From NCBI GenBank assembly GCA_027574665.1, contig CM050662.1:5486501-5550500 (forward strand): a stretch of DNA of 64,000 bases, written 5' to 3'. Positions 1-14,400 of this stretch are shown here, in pieces. The notes under the pieces are model-generated. The model was not told where the DNA came from, made no database searches, and saw only the letters and a program-made list of their open reading frames with translations. Origin of the DNA: Rhynochetos jubatus. Taxonomy: Eukaryota > Chordata > Aves > Eurypygiformes > Rhynochetidae. The stretch's first letter is position 1. Every line of letters starts with the position of its first letter. Made by a program: the position numbers and the translations under genes.

Positions 1-1664
1 CCATTGTTCCCAACTGTGCTTCTCTTTCTTTGTGGCAATTAATTGTGTGAAGCAACAAGTCACATAAACAGTTTTTTGAAGGCTAAAGGAAAACCAGCCA
101 TTACTTCAGCCCTGAGCCACTCAGCACTCATGGTGCTTGTCTGTTTTCTCTCTCATTTCCAGTGTATTTTTAGAACCTTTTATTGCCATCTCTTAAGTCC
201 CTTACCAGTTGTAATAACTCATTTTGCACCTTGGCCTTTCTGCTCTTACCCCAACATGCTTCCACTACTTCAACTGTCTTCTACAGTGCTTATCTTCCCC
301 TACAATCAGGATCATTGCCTGCCCCTTCCAGCAATGACCAGCTTGCGTAATACCATCATCCTAGAAGACTACATATCAGCTTCCCAGGCCCACTGACATC
401 TTGTCTTTGAAACCCATTATTCTCATACTGCTACTGATCTCCTTTCTTCATGTGGGACTGTGAACCCTGTCATTTAACAAATGTCTTTACCTAACACTGA
501 CACCCTCCCTCCATCCATCCTAAATTCATGCAGTTTTGAACAAAGAAAAATTATAAGATTTGGGTTATTAGTAAATTCTTTAACTTCACCTGCATCTACT
601 ATTCTCTATTGTACCATAATCTTAAAACCACTGCCTAATTGATATAAAGAGCTACTTACTACCTTTAATATGTTTATGGCCAGTAAAATTATTGACATTT
701 GATGAAGACAAAACAGAAATATCAAAATCAAGCACATATTCCGATCTGCAGATACTGCACTGGCAAAATAAAATTTAAGAGATAAACAACACAAACTAAT
801 GTTTAGCAATAATTTTGATTTCATAATGATAAAAAAATTAATAACACTCTCATCAACTGATGACACAGGTCTAGTCTGCTGCCTGATCCAAGAGCCTCAA
901 GATCCAGCTAGCATGCAACTAAGACAAACTTTCGACTCCCTTATCTGTACCTGTAGTAAAAAATGTAACATTTGGTTTTTGAATAGGGTAGAATAGTGTT
1001 TGAATATTGCCGGTAGCAATCCTTCCACACGACATATTTACATGGATTACAGTCCACTCACATCTTCCTCCCCAGCCACCCTGCACCTCTCATCATGCAG
1101 GTGCAAACAGTAGGAAACAACAACGTTTTTGGAGGAGGTTACAAGTGGGCTGTAAGACACATTTGGTTTAAGTAACATTAATTTGCTCTCCAGTTCCATT
1201 AATACTATAGACACAGGTGAAGAGATAAGCAGAACTAACGCTGAGTTTTCATGAGAGATTGAAGAGCAGAGCCTGTGCTTCAATACTTCTTTTTAATCAT
1301 GAGAATAGCAGGATTTTTCTTTTCTGCTTATACGCAGCTTTGCCAGAAACAAGCAGCAGTCTCGCCTTCCCTAGGCAGATGGGACTGGGGCTATTTTTTT
1401 CACTTACTTTCTTTGTTCTGCTCCCATTTATCTCTTCTGTGCAGTTCGCTTTTGCACCAATTTCTTGTTTTGTTCCCCACATTTTCCCACATCAATGACT
1501 TCCCTCCTGCACAACTCATTTCATAAGTCATGAAATAACAGGCTCTAAGTTCCAAAGGAAGGTGTCTACAGTAATGCCATTCAACTGCATGCAAAGTATG
1601 AAAAACTGCAATGAAGGAAGTTTGTATTTCACATGACTCTTCTTTGGGGAACTTGGTAGAAGTT

Positions 1665-1880
1665 TCACAGAATGGTTTGCGTTAGAAGGTACCCTGAAGC
1701 TCACCTAGTTCGAACCCCCTGCCATGGGCAAGGACACCTTCCACTAGCCCAGGTTGCTCCAAGCCTCATCCAGCCTGGCCTTTGACCCTTCCAGGGATGG
1801 GGCAGCCACAGCTTCTCTGGGCAACCTGTGCCAGTGCCTCACCATGAAGAATTTCTTCCTTTTAGCTAATCTAAACATAC
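1665..1880 (-). mobile_element. CR1 LINE, 3' fragment
   Basis: The plus strand reads as the reverse complement of an avian CR1 3' end. It begins with the tail-derived CACAGAATGGTTT, then CCCCCTGCCATGGGCA, AGGACACCTTCCACTAG, CAGGTTGCTCC, and CAGCTTCTCTGGGCAACCTG, and ends in a stretch like AAGAATTTCTTCC. It is 5'-truncated, as most CR1 copies are, and clearly diverged. It lies within the KCNIP1 intron in the same orientation as the gene. Confidence 0.92.
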
Positions 1881-4800
1881 CATTTAACATTTAAAACTTG
1901 CAACAAATCTACACCAGTTTTGTCTCAGATCTTTTATTCTTCATTAAAAAGACTTTGAGACAACAGTCAACAAGTCTGACTTGAAAAATGTTAGGCAGTT
2001 GAAATAAAATTTAGAAAAACCCCATTGCATTGAATTCAGAGAGTAAGAACGAAAGTTTTAGTTTTTATAGCTTTTAACCACATATTACCATTTTAAGAAG
2101 AAAAGACCAACCTCACTTCAATCCACTTTTGAATACAGCACTAGTGAATCCCAGTGAAACACTCCAACACCTTACTCAATAGGAAGAGAAGTCAGCTGAG
2201 GCACAAGCAATGCAGCCTCCTGCCATATGATTAACATCATTATTCTTTTGTAACTCAGGTCATTTTCCTTGTTCTTCCCCCCGCCCAAGAAAAACAAAAA
2301 GAGAAAACCAACTACTGTACCTGTTCCATGCATGACCAGAGTGATCCACCCAACCAATTAAAATGCACTTTTCTTCCCTGAAGCAAACCTTGATGCCTGT
2401 CATTAATCATGACTATTTCCACATTAAATCTCAACTTCCATTTCTAATCTTTTCTGCATTACTGCTGCAGTGTGATTTGAAACACGATATTGCTGTGTGG
2501 TCTTAAATTTTCAGTGTAATTCATCTTCTGATAGGCATTTATAGGAAAAGATCACTGAAACAAAGAAAATCCTATGCGATATCATTAGAGCAAAGAGTCA
2601 CTATGTGACATAAACCAAATAAACACAAAACACCCCAGACTTGGCATTTCTAAGCAAATATTTGATATACTTTATGTCTGGGAAGAAAAGTTATGATAAA
2701 TCTCTTCCTCCATAATACAAGCCATAACATTTCCATTTTCTATTTTTACATCACATAAAACTCAGAAATACTACATCCTACTGGTCCTCTGCTCAAGAAA
2801 TCAAAGCAACTCTGAGAACCATCTACTGCTTTAACATTCCGTAACCTGTATTTCTTGAAGACTGTCAGACAACTAGTGCTTGATCGTATGGTACTCTTGA
2901 GAATCAAGAGATGCTGGCCTCAGAGCTGGTTCCTATCTAATCCTGAGAGAGGAGTCAACGAGGGCACTATCAGTCAGGCTGCTGAATCACCCCCAGGTCT
3001 GAATCAGTCCTTAAAATGATGAGTATGTCAACAGCTTGAAATTATCTGTCCCAAAATACCCAAAAGCCTGATCACTGGAGTACTCTGAAGGCTGAGTCAC
3101 TGGTACAGCTAACTTGAGCTAACAACTCTTCCTGAAGGGACAGACATATCTCTCCCCTTTCCCTACGTGCGCAATGTTCCCTCTGATCCAAACACGGGCT
3201 CTCACCTCAGCGGTGGGATCTAGCTCACAGAAAAACAGCATCTTCCTTATGTGGTCAGTTTTAGGCCAACCTAACTCTTAATTTAATTGAAGGGTATCAT
3301 GGCATTCTACAGACTCAACAAATGGGAAAGGTTAGCTTTCAGCATGGACTTTAAACACCTACTGCCACTAAAATCAGTTGAGTTTCCACAGAAGTCTGGG
3401 GATTTCTGCATTCTCACAGAACTTCGCCTCTCACCCTAAGGCAGGTTAAATAGGGAAGTAAGGACCTGCTGACCTCTCCTTCCCAATATGCACATATTGC
3501 CAAAAAACACAATTACTTTAAATTAGCAGAAGACATTATTGCTTATCAAATGGATGACTGGGAAAAGGCGGTCAATCAAGTCCTGTGCAAGACTGGAGCG
3601 AAGATGTTCAGGCATTAGTGTGCTCCCTGCACCAAAGGCTGCACCCAAGCAGAACGTTACCTGTTAGATAAACACAGGATGCTTTACAAAGCCCTGTAAC
3701 GAAAAGGCAGCCATGAGCCTTCATTGCTCAAATCCGCTCCTGCTGGCTGCGATCTCACACAATTTACTATTTAATTCATTTTGAAAAGCAGCATGTAATA
3801 AGCCATCCTGACGTGTATGTGTTGGGTGCTCTTCAGAGCACAAGTGCTGTTAAATTGCTTCCTATGCACCAAACTTTTCACAATCAATATATTCAAACTA
3901 CAAACTTAAAGGTCCTTCAGCTCTAAAAACTCCAAGTCTATAAAACATATATTAAGCATACATTGCAATGTAGTCTTATTGTGATATAAGGTAAACGTTG
4001 GTAGAAAGATTTGCTACAAACTAGAGTACAGGACATGCATTCTTACAGTATTTTACACTTTTTTTTTTTAAAGAACCATTTGGAAATAGGGTTTTTAAAA
4101 CATTATTATGAATATAAATAATTGTATATAGCACCAAATAAAGAACAAAGTGTTAAGGGGTGGATTGGAATAATTTCTTTGGCCTGTATAACTTGCAGTG
4201 TTTGCTTTATGCATAATAGGAAACCAGCAGCATCTTCCTTTTTGCACTTGCTGGACAGTGCAGGAATAGCAATGAGCATTCATGGCCAAGCACAGCTCCA
4301 TCCTGCCCAAAAGTCAGGTCTGGAACCAGTGATCTTTCACCTTGACCATTCGGGGGGGACAGTCAGAGACGTATCAAGTACTAGCTACTGGTTAAAAAAA
4401 AAAATCTGTGGAAAGGCAAGATCCTCAATACCTTAAGCTTTAGCTCCTGGTCAGCGGTTGGGATACTGAGGAAGAAATACACTTTTTCCACCTCCTGTTA
4501 GCCTGCTACAGGAAGACCAGACTACAGGCACACTAACACAGCACCTCCCAAGCGCCGTGGCTGCCAGCCCATGAGAAAAGCAGGGCCTTTTAACAATACA
4601 CAGTGCTGAGAGTAACTTAGCCACTAACACTGTCTTCCCAATTCCTCTCAGCATGACTACATAAGCAGATAGGTTTTCATTAAAACCATTGAGGATACTG
4701 GGGTGTTTTCAAGAGGCCTGCATTTACGACATTTCATTGTGGATGAGCGAGGATGCTACACTAAAAGTTTATTTTCAAGTTTAAAATGTCATTAACATTT

Positions 4801-5897
4801 TGTTTCTTTATTTCATTAGCTGTTCAAATCTTCCTGTTGCAAGAGAGCCTAGGAACCCCATGCAGAGACCAAGAGGTCCCCCATTGGAAAGATTAGCATA
4901 AGGAAAGAAAAAAAAAAAAAGCAGCTTGTTATTACTACACTGAGCAAGTGATTTTTTCATACATAGCTTGAACATTCAAAGTTCTTTTATTGCTTGAGGC
5001 CTCAATCTACTCAGAACAATGCCTGGATTCAAGGATGTGACTGACGGGATGCTAGAGGTCTCAAAGACCAGCACACTCCTCTTCCTCAGTCTCCACAGAC
5101 GTATGCAGTGCTGTAGGCATCAATCTCCAATGCAGCACTTGGAAATGGCATTATTACCTGGTCAAACCAATCCAAAATTTACCTTGATCTGAAAGTGGAA
5201 TACCCTTGCAGCTGATGCCTATGTACACACAATGCCAGACCCCAAGGGAGGATCACAGCTACACCACAGTCTGCAGATTTTAGGCCAGCATACCTGTACA
5301 CCCCTATGTGAATCCACTGAGTCTGTGACAAATTTCATTCTGCACCTGCAATGGAATTAGTTCAACAACTGAACTGATTCAGATGTGCAGCCAATACTAA
5401 ACAGCCTGGTTGTTGGCAGTCTTTGGTTTTCTTATTTTTTTTAAATACATTTTTGAACTGACTCAAATCTAAATGCAAAGTCTTGTATGAAAGCTTACCA
5501 GGAGTATTTGTAAGTATTCTCTTAAAAACTTTCAATTCATAAACAGATTTCTGAATTACAGTGGAAACAAAAATAGCATCATTATCTGTGGTGGATAAAG
5601 TCATTACAAAAATGTCACACATTTAAAGGAGGGGGTGAGGGGTGGGGAGAAGACTTCTTCACTTCTCAACTGGAGTCACGACAGATATTAATAAGAGATG
5701 CCATCTTCATTTCTATTACTGTCATTATGAAATTCTGTCTTCAAATACAGATTATGCTCAAGTCAAGAAGAAAACCTTACTGGGACGAAACCAGCAGAAA
5801 CTGGCTGAAGTTTGAACTTGTTCAAAATCTGGTAGGCGAGGAAACAGCAGAGAAGCAGGAATTTCATACAAACCACTTCTGGTCATGACTAAAAATT

Positions 5898-5932
5898 AAA
5901 AAAAAAAAAAAAAAAAAAGGGAGGGGGGGAGG
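5898..5932. repeat. A-run followed by G-rich run
   Basis: An uninterrupted run of about 21 A bases (5898-5918) is followed directly by a purine run of mostly G (5919-5932). It is a simple-sequence tract. The A-run could be an old retroposon tail, but the sequence to its left is not a repeat I recognise. The length is likely to vary between individuals and to be error-prone in assemblies. Confidence 0.9.
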
Positions 5933-8463
5933 AGTGGATAATTTGTAAACATGATGCTTGTTCAAGGACTAATAGAAAACACACGAAAGGATAAAAATGA
6001 AACTGTAAAGTAGTTATCTGTGAAACCAGAGCTCTAAAAGGACTGTGACTCTGACATCAGGGGAGAGACAGCACCAAGTTCTCCTTCAATGCCCAATCAA
6101 CCTCTCCCTCTCAAACTGCAGCTTCTGGGGAAAAAATTCCCATTAAGCAAACTGAGTTTGCTGCAATTAGATATCCTGAGCAAAGAGAGATCTCAGCTGT
6201 CCAACCACCCACCCAAGAGCCACACTGCATACCTGTACCCTGCGTAGCTCCAGTGGGGCACTCTGGGGTAGGTGGGAAATGGGGCTCATTCAACTTACAC
6301 TTCCTTAACTGATGTAAGAGAAAGTTGGTTCTTAATGTACAGCAAACAAATTAAAACCAATCAATATTCATTACAATTTAGCACTGGGTCTTCCCTGCCA
6401 AGTGCCATGAGATAGGTTTTCCTATAAAGTCTTCTTACCAAATGAATTCTTTGCAGGGGCACAGTAGCACTAACACAAAATCATTAAAAGAAATGCCTCG
6501 AGCAGACAGTTTTTCTTGGCTTTCTCACATTGTATTACTGGAAATTGAACAAGAAGCAAGGGCAAAAATTAATGAAATAATGAATTTAGAAAGGAAACAC
6601 ACATAGGTGGACACAAAGTTACAGATAACAGATGAGGCTTTGCCATTTCAGATTCAAGGATGGAGAACAATGAGGAAGTTAAATTATTGTTCATGCTTTA
6701 CCTGGACAATAGCAACCAAGACAATTTTGTACACAGAGGACTTGAAACTCTGAAAGAGCAAACATTTAAGCCATTCTGTAGTTATGACAGTCTTCTCCAT
6801 TAAAATGTAGACACTAGCACCTAATTTTTTCATTTCCCTAGCCTCTTCCTTCAACATCTCAAAACTGAAATATCCATTTCATAATTCATACTGTATAAAC
6901 ATCTCATGCAATTATAACATTGATATTGAAAAACTTCAATATTGCACAAGCTGAAAGACTGAAGATGTTTCCCACAGTGTCATATCACACTGAAAATACT
7001 GTGTCACAAGGTAAAAAAAAAAAAAATCATTTGTGATGATACTCCTGAAACCAGGACCAAACCAGAAAAAAGGCTCCTTTTTGAGATTCCATCCCACGCT
7101 GTTGCTACTCTTATCACAAAAAAATGCCAACTTTCATTCACAGCCATTAAATACACAGAATGGAGAAGTCTGCATTACTCTGCTCCCATGCACAAGAGCC
7201 AGTGGATTTAAGCTGAAAATAATGTTTTTAAACAAAGGACTTCAGAAGGGATAGTAAAGGTAGCTTACTTTAACTGTTTTATAGTTCACTAGGGCTCCTA
7301 AATCCCCTGAAAACATATCCATCAAATATAAGGGGTTTTAACGTAAGCTGGCTTATGAGAAGTTGTTTTAGAGCCACATACAATTTTTCAATTTCTAGAC
7401 CTCAAGGCCGTATATCTCTTACTAGTTCTTTATACTTACGGCATTGAGTTCTGACTCTGGGCCCAAGATCTGAGGTCTGGGACAGTTGTTTCCCTTTGTC
7501 CTCTTACAAACTACTACTGCAAGTAAACTCAGATTTTACTTCTGTTTGCACAACGCAAGGCATTCCTATGGCAACATTAGGAAGATCAAAAAGAGGAATG
7601 GATCAGCTTGCACATTCTATTTTTGTATACTAGTAGGTTAGTTTGCTTTGAATGTACCTGACTGCCAACTATGCAGTGCTTTATATATCCACTAATACTA
7701 TATACAGATATTTGTTGCCAACATGTTACTATCAACGTTTGTCATAAAGAGTGTCAAACACTAATGTAATACCTAGTTAACTTAGAAATACCCTTTTATA
7801 AATTAGAATGGGGGATGAAAACACAGATCACAATACAGCACTACTGCAGCTTTACAAAGGGGTATCAGTGGGAATAGACAAGATCCCAACTGCAGAAGTA
7901 TATACAGATAAAAGCAAGAGAACTCATGGAGAACTTGATTTACACAACAGTATTTCAAAAGTATTTCAGTGTTCCACATGTTCAAGTTCCAGTGCAATTT
8001 GGTAAAGAGTAGATTAAGAATTAAGCTAAAAATATGAATACTTCGAGAAATACAATTATTAAGAGACTTAACCAGAACAGTGTCACAAAACCTGTTTCAG
8101 AAGTTCAGTTTACTGATCTTCTGCTTCCAAGTCAGACTAAGGACTGAACAGCTGGGTTTATGCAGGACAATAACTGGATTGCTCCAGCGGTTCAGTACAC
8201 AGACATGGTGCTTTTTTATTTAAGTTCTACATAGCTAATGCCTTGTGGTGGAGTTACATCATTTTGGAAACAGATGTTAGTGTTTTTTCCTGAAGTGCTC
8301 AAACTGGAAGAACAACCAGAGTTTAGTTAGTTATAGCCTAGTTTATTCCATTTGTTTTCAGAATTAGCATGTTTCATCTTATCTTTAGCCCAGAGAGGAC
8401 CATTTGACACAAAAGTTGACGAAGTTGTCATTTTTGTTTCCCTCCTTGCATAACACAAAAGCC

Positions 8464-8489
8464 TTTTTTTTTTTTTTTTTTTTTTTTTT
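8464..8489. repeat. Poly-T tract of 26 bases
   Basis: Perfect T homopolymer in the KCNIP1 intron. Read on the minus strand it is a poly-A, so it might mark the tail of a retroposed sequence whose body lies to the right. I do not recognise that flanking sequence. Confidence 0.95.
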
Positions 8490-11400
8490 AGTATTTCATG
8501 GGCCATTTCTCAGGTTTTAGTTTTACTATCAGTTAACTGACAAAACAAGAAAGGGTAGAAAGGGGCTAAATTATAGCTCAACAACTGAAGAAGAAAGAGG
8601 TGAAAAGGAGGTAATAGATGGGAAAGGGATAGGTAGTTCAGCACACTGGAAGGAACGTTTCAGTTTACAGGAAAACAGGATTACCTGCATACATCAGAAA
8701 GTGGCGATAAGTGGCAGGCAAAGACACTTCTGGCCACTTCAATTCATAGAGCTCAATGTATCCTGGCTAGAAGGCAAACAATAAAGATGTGACTCAACTT
8801 TCTCTCCCAGATAGGGCCCTTGAAAGTAGCATTGGTCCAGTTCATGAGCAAGGACAAAGGAATCCACTACCTAAACATGTTGCACTCTACAGGAACATCT
8901 TCTGTGTGCTACTCTGCAGTGTTCCTCCATGCCCGTGAGCTGGGTAGCCCCTGCTTTAATCCAGCAAGCAACGATAAGGTCTGCAGGTCTGAAGTCCATT
9001 TCACTTACACTACTGCTAGCAGAACCACATGCAAAGCTCTAATCCACACTTATTTCTTAAAAGATAAACGGTGTTTAGGATAGTCTCTTCTTTAATAAAG
9101 TAAGCACTTACAGCCCCTGTAGCCACACTAATATTAACAATGGTGCTTGAAGCATACCAGATTTTTTTTTCCCCTTTCAAATTAGAGAAAAAAGGCTGTA
9201 TTAAAAAAAAAACCATGACAAACAAACCCTTACATATAAATAAAAATGTCTTGCCCAGAACTAACACTGCTCACTGCATTCTTTTCTGAAGCTCTCACTG
9301 GGCTTCTGGGACTATTTTCAGCTAATTTGGAACATTTAAACCAACACAAATGGTCATGAATTTACCGCAATAAAATAATAAAACTCAAGTGAAATTCACG
9401 TGCCATCCCCCAGTTTGTTTTAGGAAACGCTGTACTTCAGACAGCATCAGGAACAGCTCTAGAGAAACACAATGCTAAGTTATGTTTTATTCAGTGATAA
9501 CATTCACTGATTTCTTCATGTGGCATTAAAAGCACAAGTCTTTTATAAAAATGTGTGTGTTTTCGAAACTACTTTAGAATCTCTGCATAGAGAGGAGGGT
9601 CACAAATTTCAGTCAAACAGCAGCTTGAAAGAACCAGAATCACATTCACAATAATCTGGAAACTCTGCTGAAATATCTTAATCCTTCTCTTCCTAAGAGG
9701 AGATATTTAAGGAACACTTTGCAGTTTAGATATATGAAATTATTTACCTAAAGAGAGGCCAGTTTTTCAAACATCTATGCCTTAGAACTTACAACAGTGG
9801 GAAAAGGATGTTAAAATACCTTCAAAGGACGAAGGCTTAAGGAAATTACACTGCCCTTTTCAAATGTAAACCCAAGATTCTTGTATTTGGGAATATGTAC
9901 TATCAAGCATACTATCATTCTCCTGGGATAGCATTTACAAAACCTCGCACCTGGAAACAGTAAGTTGATTTTGCCAAGAGTAGTATTTCTTTTCTAGCAG
10001 GACATCAAGTACCAAAATAAGAAGGTCAGATCGTGAAGTGCTGCACAGAGCTGCACCACTTCAGATGTGCTGGATATCGGACCACAGTTTTTAAATTGAG
10101 AGCCCCTCACCTGACAGATCAACACTCCAATATCCACGTTACTCCCAAACAGAAAAGTGCACCCCCAGGAAGCATCTACATGTCCACAGATCCATAATAT
10201 CAGATGTTTATTGCTGGAATGATACTTTATAATGCAGTATCATCCAGCTATAAGTTCAGCTGCCATAAAGGACAACACCAGCAAACACACACCCCAAGAA
10301 TAAAGTCATAATTACCAACAAACCACCACTTACTGTAGCTCTCAAATAAGATGTAAGGACTAGCTAAAGGTTGATTTTAGCTGGGCTGAAGGAGATAGGC
10401 TTTGCCACTAACCCTTGTGTTTCCACAGCTACTGACCAGCCATTTACATAATGTCTCACAGCTATTTATTATTTATGTAAAACACTGCAAGCACACAGAA
10501 CATTTTTCTTGGAAAGTAGACCAAAACCACAGGAAAGACGCATTGCATGTCAAATTCACTGTTGCACTACGTCGCCTGAGAGCAACAAGCTCGCTCACGG
10601 GGTAAGTTGTTTGCCAAGTCATTAAAAACAAAAAAGTAAAACTCTCAAATAAAGGTCCTGAGCAGTAAAGCTCACGACAGATCCTAAGACAACTTGATCA
10701 AGAAAACATCCTGAAAATTGGTTACAATTGAAGTGCTATGGGGGTTACTGTAGCTTCCCTAGATCATACTTCTGCTGCTGCTACTGGGGGGCAGAATGAC
10801 CCTATTGAGTCATTAAGCGCAAAGCAAGTATTTCTGCGTAATGAAAAAAGATGGCATTTCACAAAGTTATCTCCTGTTTGTGATTCCTGGTAAAGGGCTT
10901 TACTCCCCAGCTTGTAAAATTCAATAGGATTTAGAAAGCCAGTGTCAAAATAAATCTTGAAATTAATGTTCTCAAAGTCAGTTTTATGCCTGTAAAGGCA
11001 CTTCTACTGTATCAGCTATAAACAAACAAATAGAAACCACATGAAGAATTTAAGCTTAAGATTTTGTTCTACAGAAGCTGGTCCAGTGCCTCATCCTGGC
11101 AAGTGAAGATTACTACAGAACAACAGGTTGTTTCTTCCATTACCTGAGGGTATACAAACTGCAGATGATGTGCTATGGAAAATCCCAACCAAACTGCAAC
11201 AGAAGACCAAGTTCATTCTGCTCCCCACCCTGCCTTCCACATACTGCATCCCAAGTTTCATAACTACAGTATACACCCCTACTTTCGTCACACACCGCAT
11301 GCATAGCAAAGCCAGGTAAGTCTGAAGAGTTTCTGGACTGAAACAATTAAGCTCCTACAAAAGCATTTTTTAAAATGCTAAATTAGGCTCTAAGACTGGC

Positions 11401-14400
11401 AGCATGCAGCGAGCATCTCTGAAAAACAGAGATAGACAGAAGCTTTGAGCAGGCTCCAGCTGTCCGTGCCCCATCTCTGCAGTCCTATGCAGAATTACTT
11501 CCTACAGATATACATTATCACATCCACGTGACCCCTTACAGTCTGATTTGCTGTATTCCATCTGAAGCAGTTCTTGGCTTAAATAACAGTTCCTTGCTTG
11601 TGCTACAAGCTGCATGACAGTTAGACACAATAATATTGAATAAGCATTTAAGGCTTAATTCCCCTCTCCCACAACTTCCTAAAAAAACCTCCAGACATTG
11701 TTAAAAGTAGTCTTAGCCTTGTACTCCCTTTTTCTTGCTTTTACAAAGTTTATTTGCATACTACAGATTGTCAAGTTCATCTATTATTGTAATTTCTTCC
11801 TCTTGTAAAGACATACGCACAGCTGGTTTATCACAGCTGCCTTCACAAGACAGTCCGTGGTCTTGACGCTCCACCTCTCCATAAAATATTGCAAATATGT
11901 TCAGCGTGTAATGGTGATTTTGCATAATGTTCATAATGCAAATGTTTCTCCTGTTTTCCTATATTTATGAGAAGACAGAAAACTCACAAGAACCAGAATT
12001 ATTTCTAAGATGAACACAGGGCACAGCATGAGGTATTAACCTGTAAATTCAAACACCAGCCCTTGATGCAAATAGCACTTCTTGCAGTTTCTGAAGGAGT
12101 GATTAGTATCACTGCAATTGCATGAGTGAGACCTTCTGAAAACAGAAAGGGCCCCAGTTATCACAGCTCACCATGCCTCCAGTAACCACTGCAGCATCCT
12201 GAGTTACCACATCTGCAGTAGGGGTCACATTTATACAATGCTCTTACTCATTGAATCTCAAACTGCTTCTCATGAAACGAGCGATAAAATTCCTTTCAAG
12301 GTAACATAAACACACAGTTCAACAATGGAGGAGCTTGCAAACATTTACAGAGCCAAGCCAAAAAACTCCCTAACATTTACGAGTTTTCCTAAAACACATA
12401 ACCCACGGAACTGCTACTCCCCATATGCATAGGATGTGACAGGTACGGGATTTAAAAAAAAAAAATAAATCCAAATATCACAGCAAGCACAGTTTAAGTA
12501 GGAAATTGAGAAGCCTATGTCACTTTTTATGCCTCTGTCAGCTTCAAACTTACTTAGCTTCCCCTGGTTTTATGTTTGGAAGTGTGTTTTTCATTTTTGT
12601 TGGCCTCCTCTTCGACTGAATCCAGATGGTTCTTATTCAATTTTTATCAACAGTCAGCTGCAGTATTACTACTTCAAGGTGGTACGACAAGAGCCATATT
12701 TTATAGTATTAAGCTAAGCATTTTTATGTAGAACATCTCATGATTATTCCTATGAAGTAACACGTTTATCCCTACCACAATGTAAATGATAAAGATCTCT
12801 CACGCTTTTTATTCCCAGTTTATTCCAGGAACTGCACGCAACTGTTGGAACGCTGATGTGCTGTCAGAGACTGATGATGAAAACCATCATTAGCTTTATT
12901 CTGCATTAGTAATGCTTTTTCATGGATAACCATGAGGAGTTGTGAATGTAAAAGGAAAACGCCATACCGTTCCCCTCTAAGAACTGCTATGTACGATTTC
13001 ATTACTCTTCGAAAGACAGATGACCTATTGCATTTATCATTTACTTTATTATCACTAAAGCAGGGACTCAAACGTCTAAGAGCAACTAGGGTTTGTGAAT
13101 AGTTAACGTGTGCATATTTCAACAGATAACTTGTTCTTATCTGAAGATTTCAAACTACTTCTTTTCTCCTCCAGTTCCCCACATCACACTGCAACGTTGG
13201 GAACTAAGAAAGCAGGAGTTTGTTGCCTAACTAAACACAAAGCTTGCAAGGTTCCCCTGCACCTCCCCAGAGGACACTCGATTGATACCACAGCAAGATC
13301 ACAGGGCCCTCACAATCCTCTGTTCTGAGCACCACTAGCACTGCATACAAATCCTAAGACTGCTGTCTGCATGTGAACTAGTGTGAAGAGCGAAAAACAT
13401 GTATTAGGAGCACTTACTTCAGTGGAATACCTTTCCCCTGCCCAGCATCACCCTCCATTATCATCTTTCCAACGGAACATACAAAAACAGTTAAAAGAGA
13501 ATGATACTCCGAGTAGCATGTGTTTCCCAGGTACCTATTATTAATTTCACCTGCAGCCAACACACACTTCTAATTTAGACTGGATAATATATGGGATACT
13601 ATTGTGAATTGTTGCCTTAATCACAAAGCATTATGCAACAGATTCACCTAAGGCATGTAACACTGGAAATAAAATCCATAGGTAAGACAATACCTAAGAA
13701 ATAAATGACATTCATACCACAACTATGAGGGTTTAGACCAACAAACCCAGAACACCTCACCCTCAACAGCAGATCATATGGAAGTACAGCCAATTCAATG
13801 CCATTTTAAAACCATATTTGATTAATGAAGACCAACATCTTTACCACAAGGTCTGAATACATCACTGAACAATTTCAGGCAGACAAAGTATTGCATTACT
13901 TACACTGCATTCAGGGAAGTTTTTATGCAAGTAAAGCTGGATCCAGAGACAAATAGGTAATGCACTTCTCTTAATCCTTACCTTGAAGTCCTCTCCTGCT
14001 AGTCACCCTGCACCCAGTCATACAGGGGATATTTTAAAAGTGTGATAGTCAGAAGCCGATAAAGAAGAAGAAAATGTCCAAGCCTCATTAGCAAGAAATT
14101 GCAAGAGGGGCAGAGAAAGGCAGAGGAGTCCCACATGGTCAGGGCATCAATCACACACGCATTCCAGACCTGCACCACTGCTTTATGATCATCTCTATAA
14201 CCTGGAGGAGCTTCAGCAGAACAGCTCCATGCAAAGCCCTGAAACATGGTCATCCCTACCTGGCCTAATTCCACAGATGACTTTAGGTTGGTAAAACTTT
14301 CCAGGATTCAGATCTGAACTAGGGCATCAAGAATATTTGTTTGGAGATCCCATGACTTTCCTCACACCAGAAGCTTTGGCACATCTATTCATAGCTAGAA

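Noticed and set aside
43..396. 117-codon plus-strand open frame at the left edge
   Set aside because: It is rich in Leu, Ser and Pro from pyrimidine-rich DNA, with no recognisable family and no conserved motif.
11075..11315. Plus-strand segment with a good acceptor (TTCTACAG) and a strong GCCAG/GTAAGT donor
   Set aside because: The two frames I translated contain stop codons, and the longest open part resembles no known protein. It lies antisense in the KCNIP1 intron and does not match KCNMB1.
13999..14274. Minus-strand open frame of 91 codons in the KCNIP1 intron, beside a CAAG/GTAAGG donor
   Set aside because: The translation is not recognisable and the frame ends in a stop before the donor, so it cannot be a simple coding exon.
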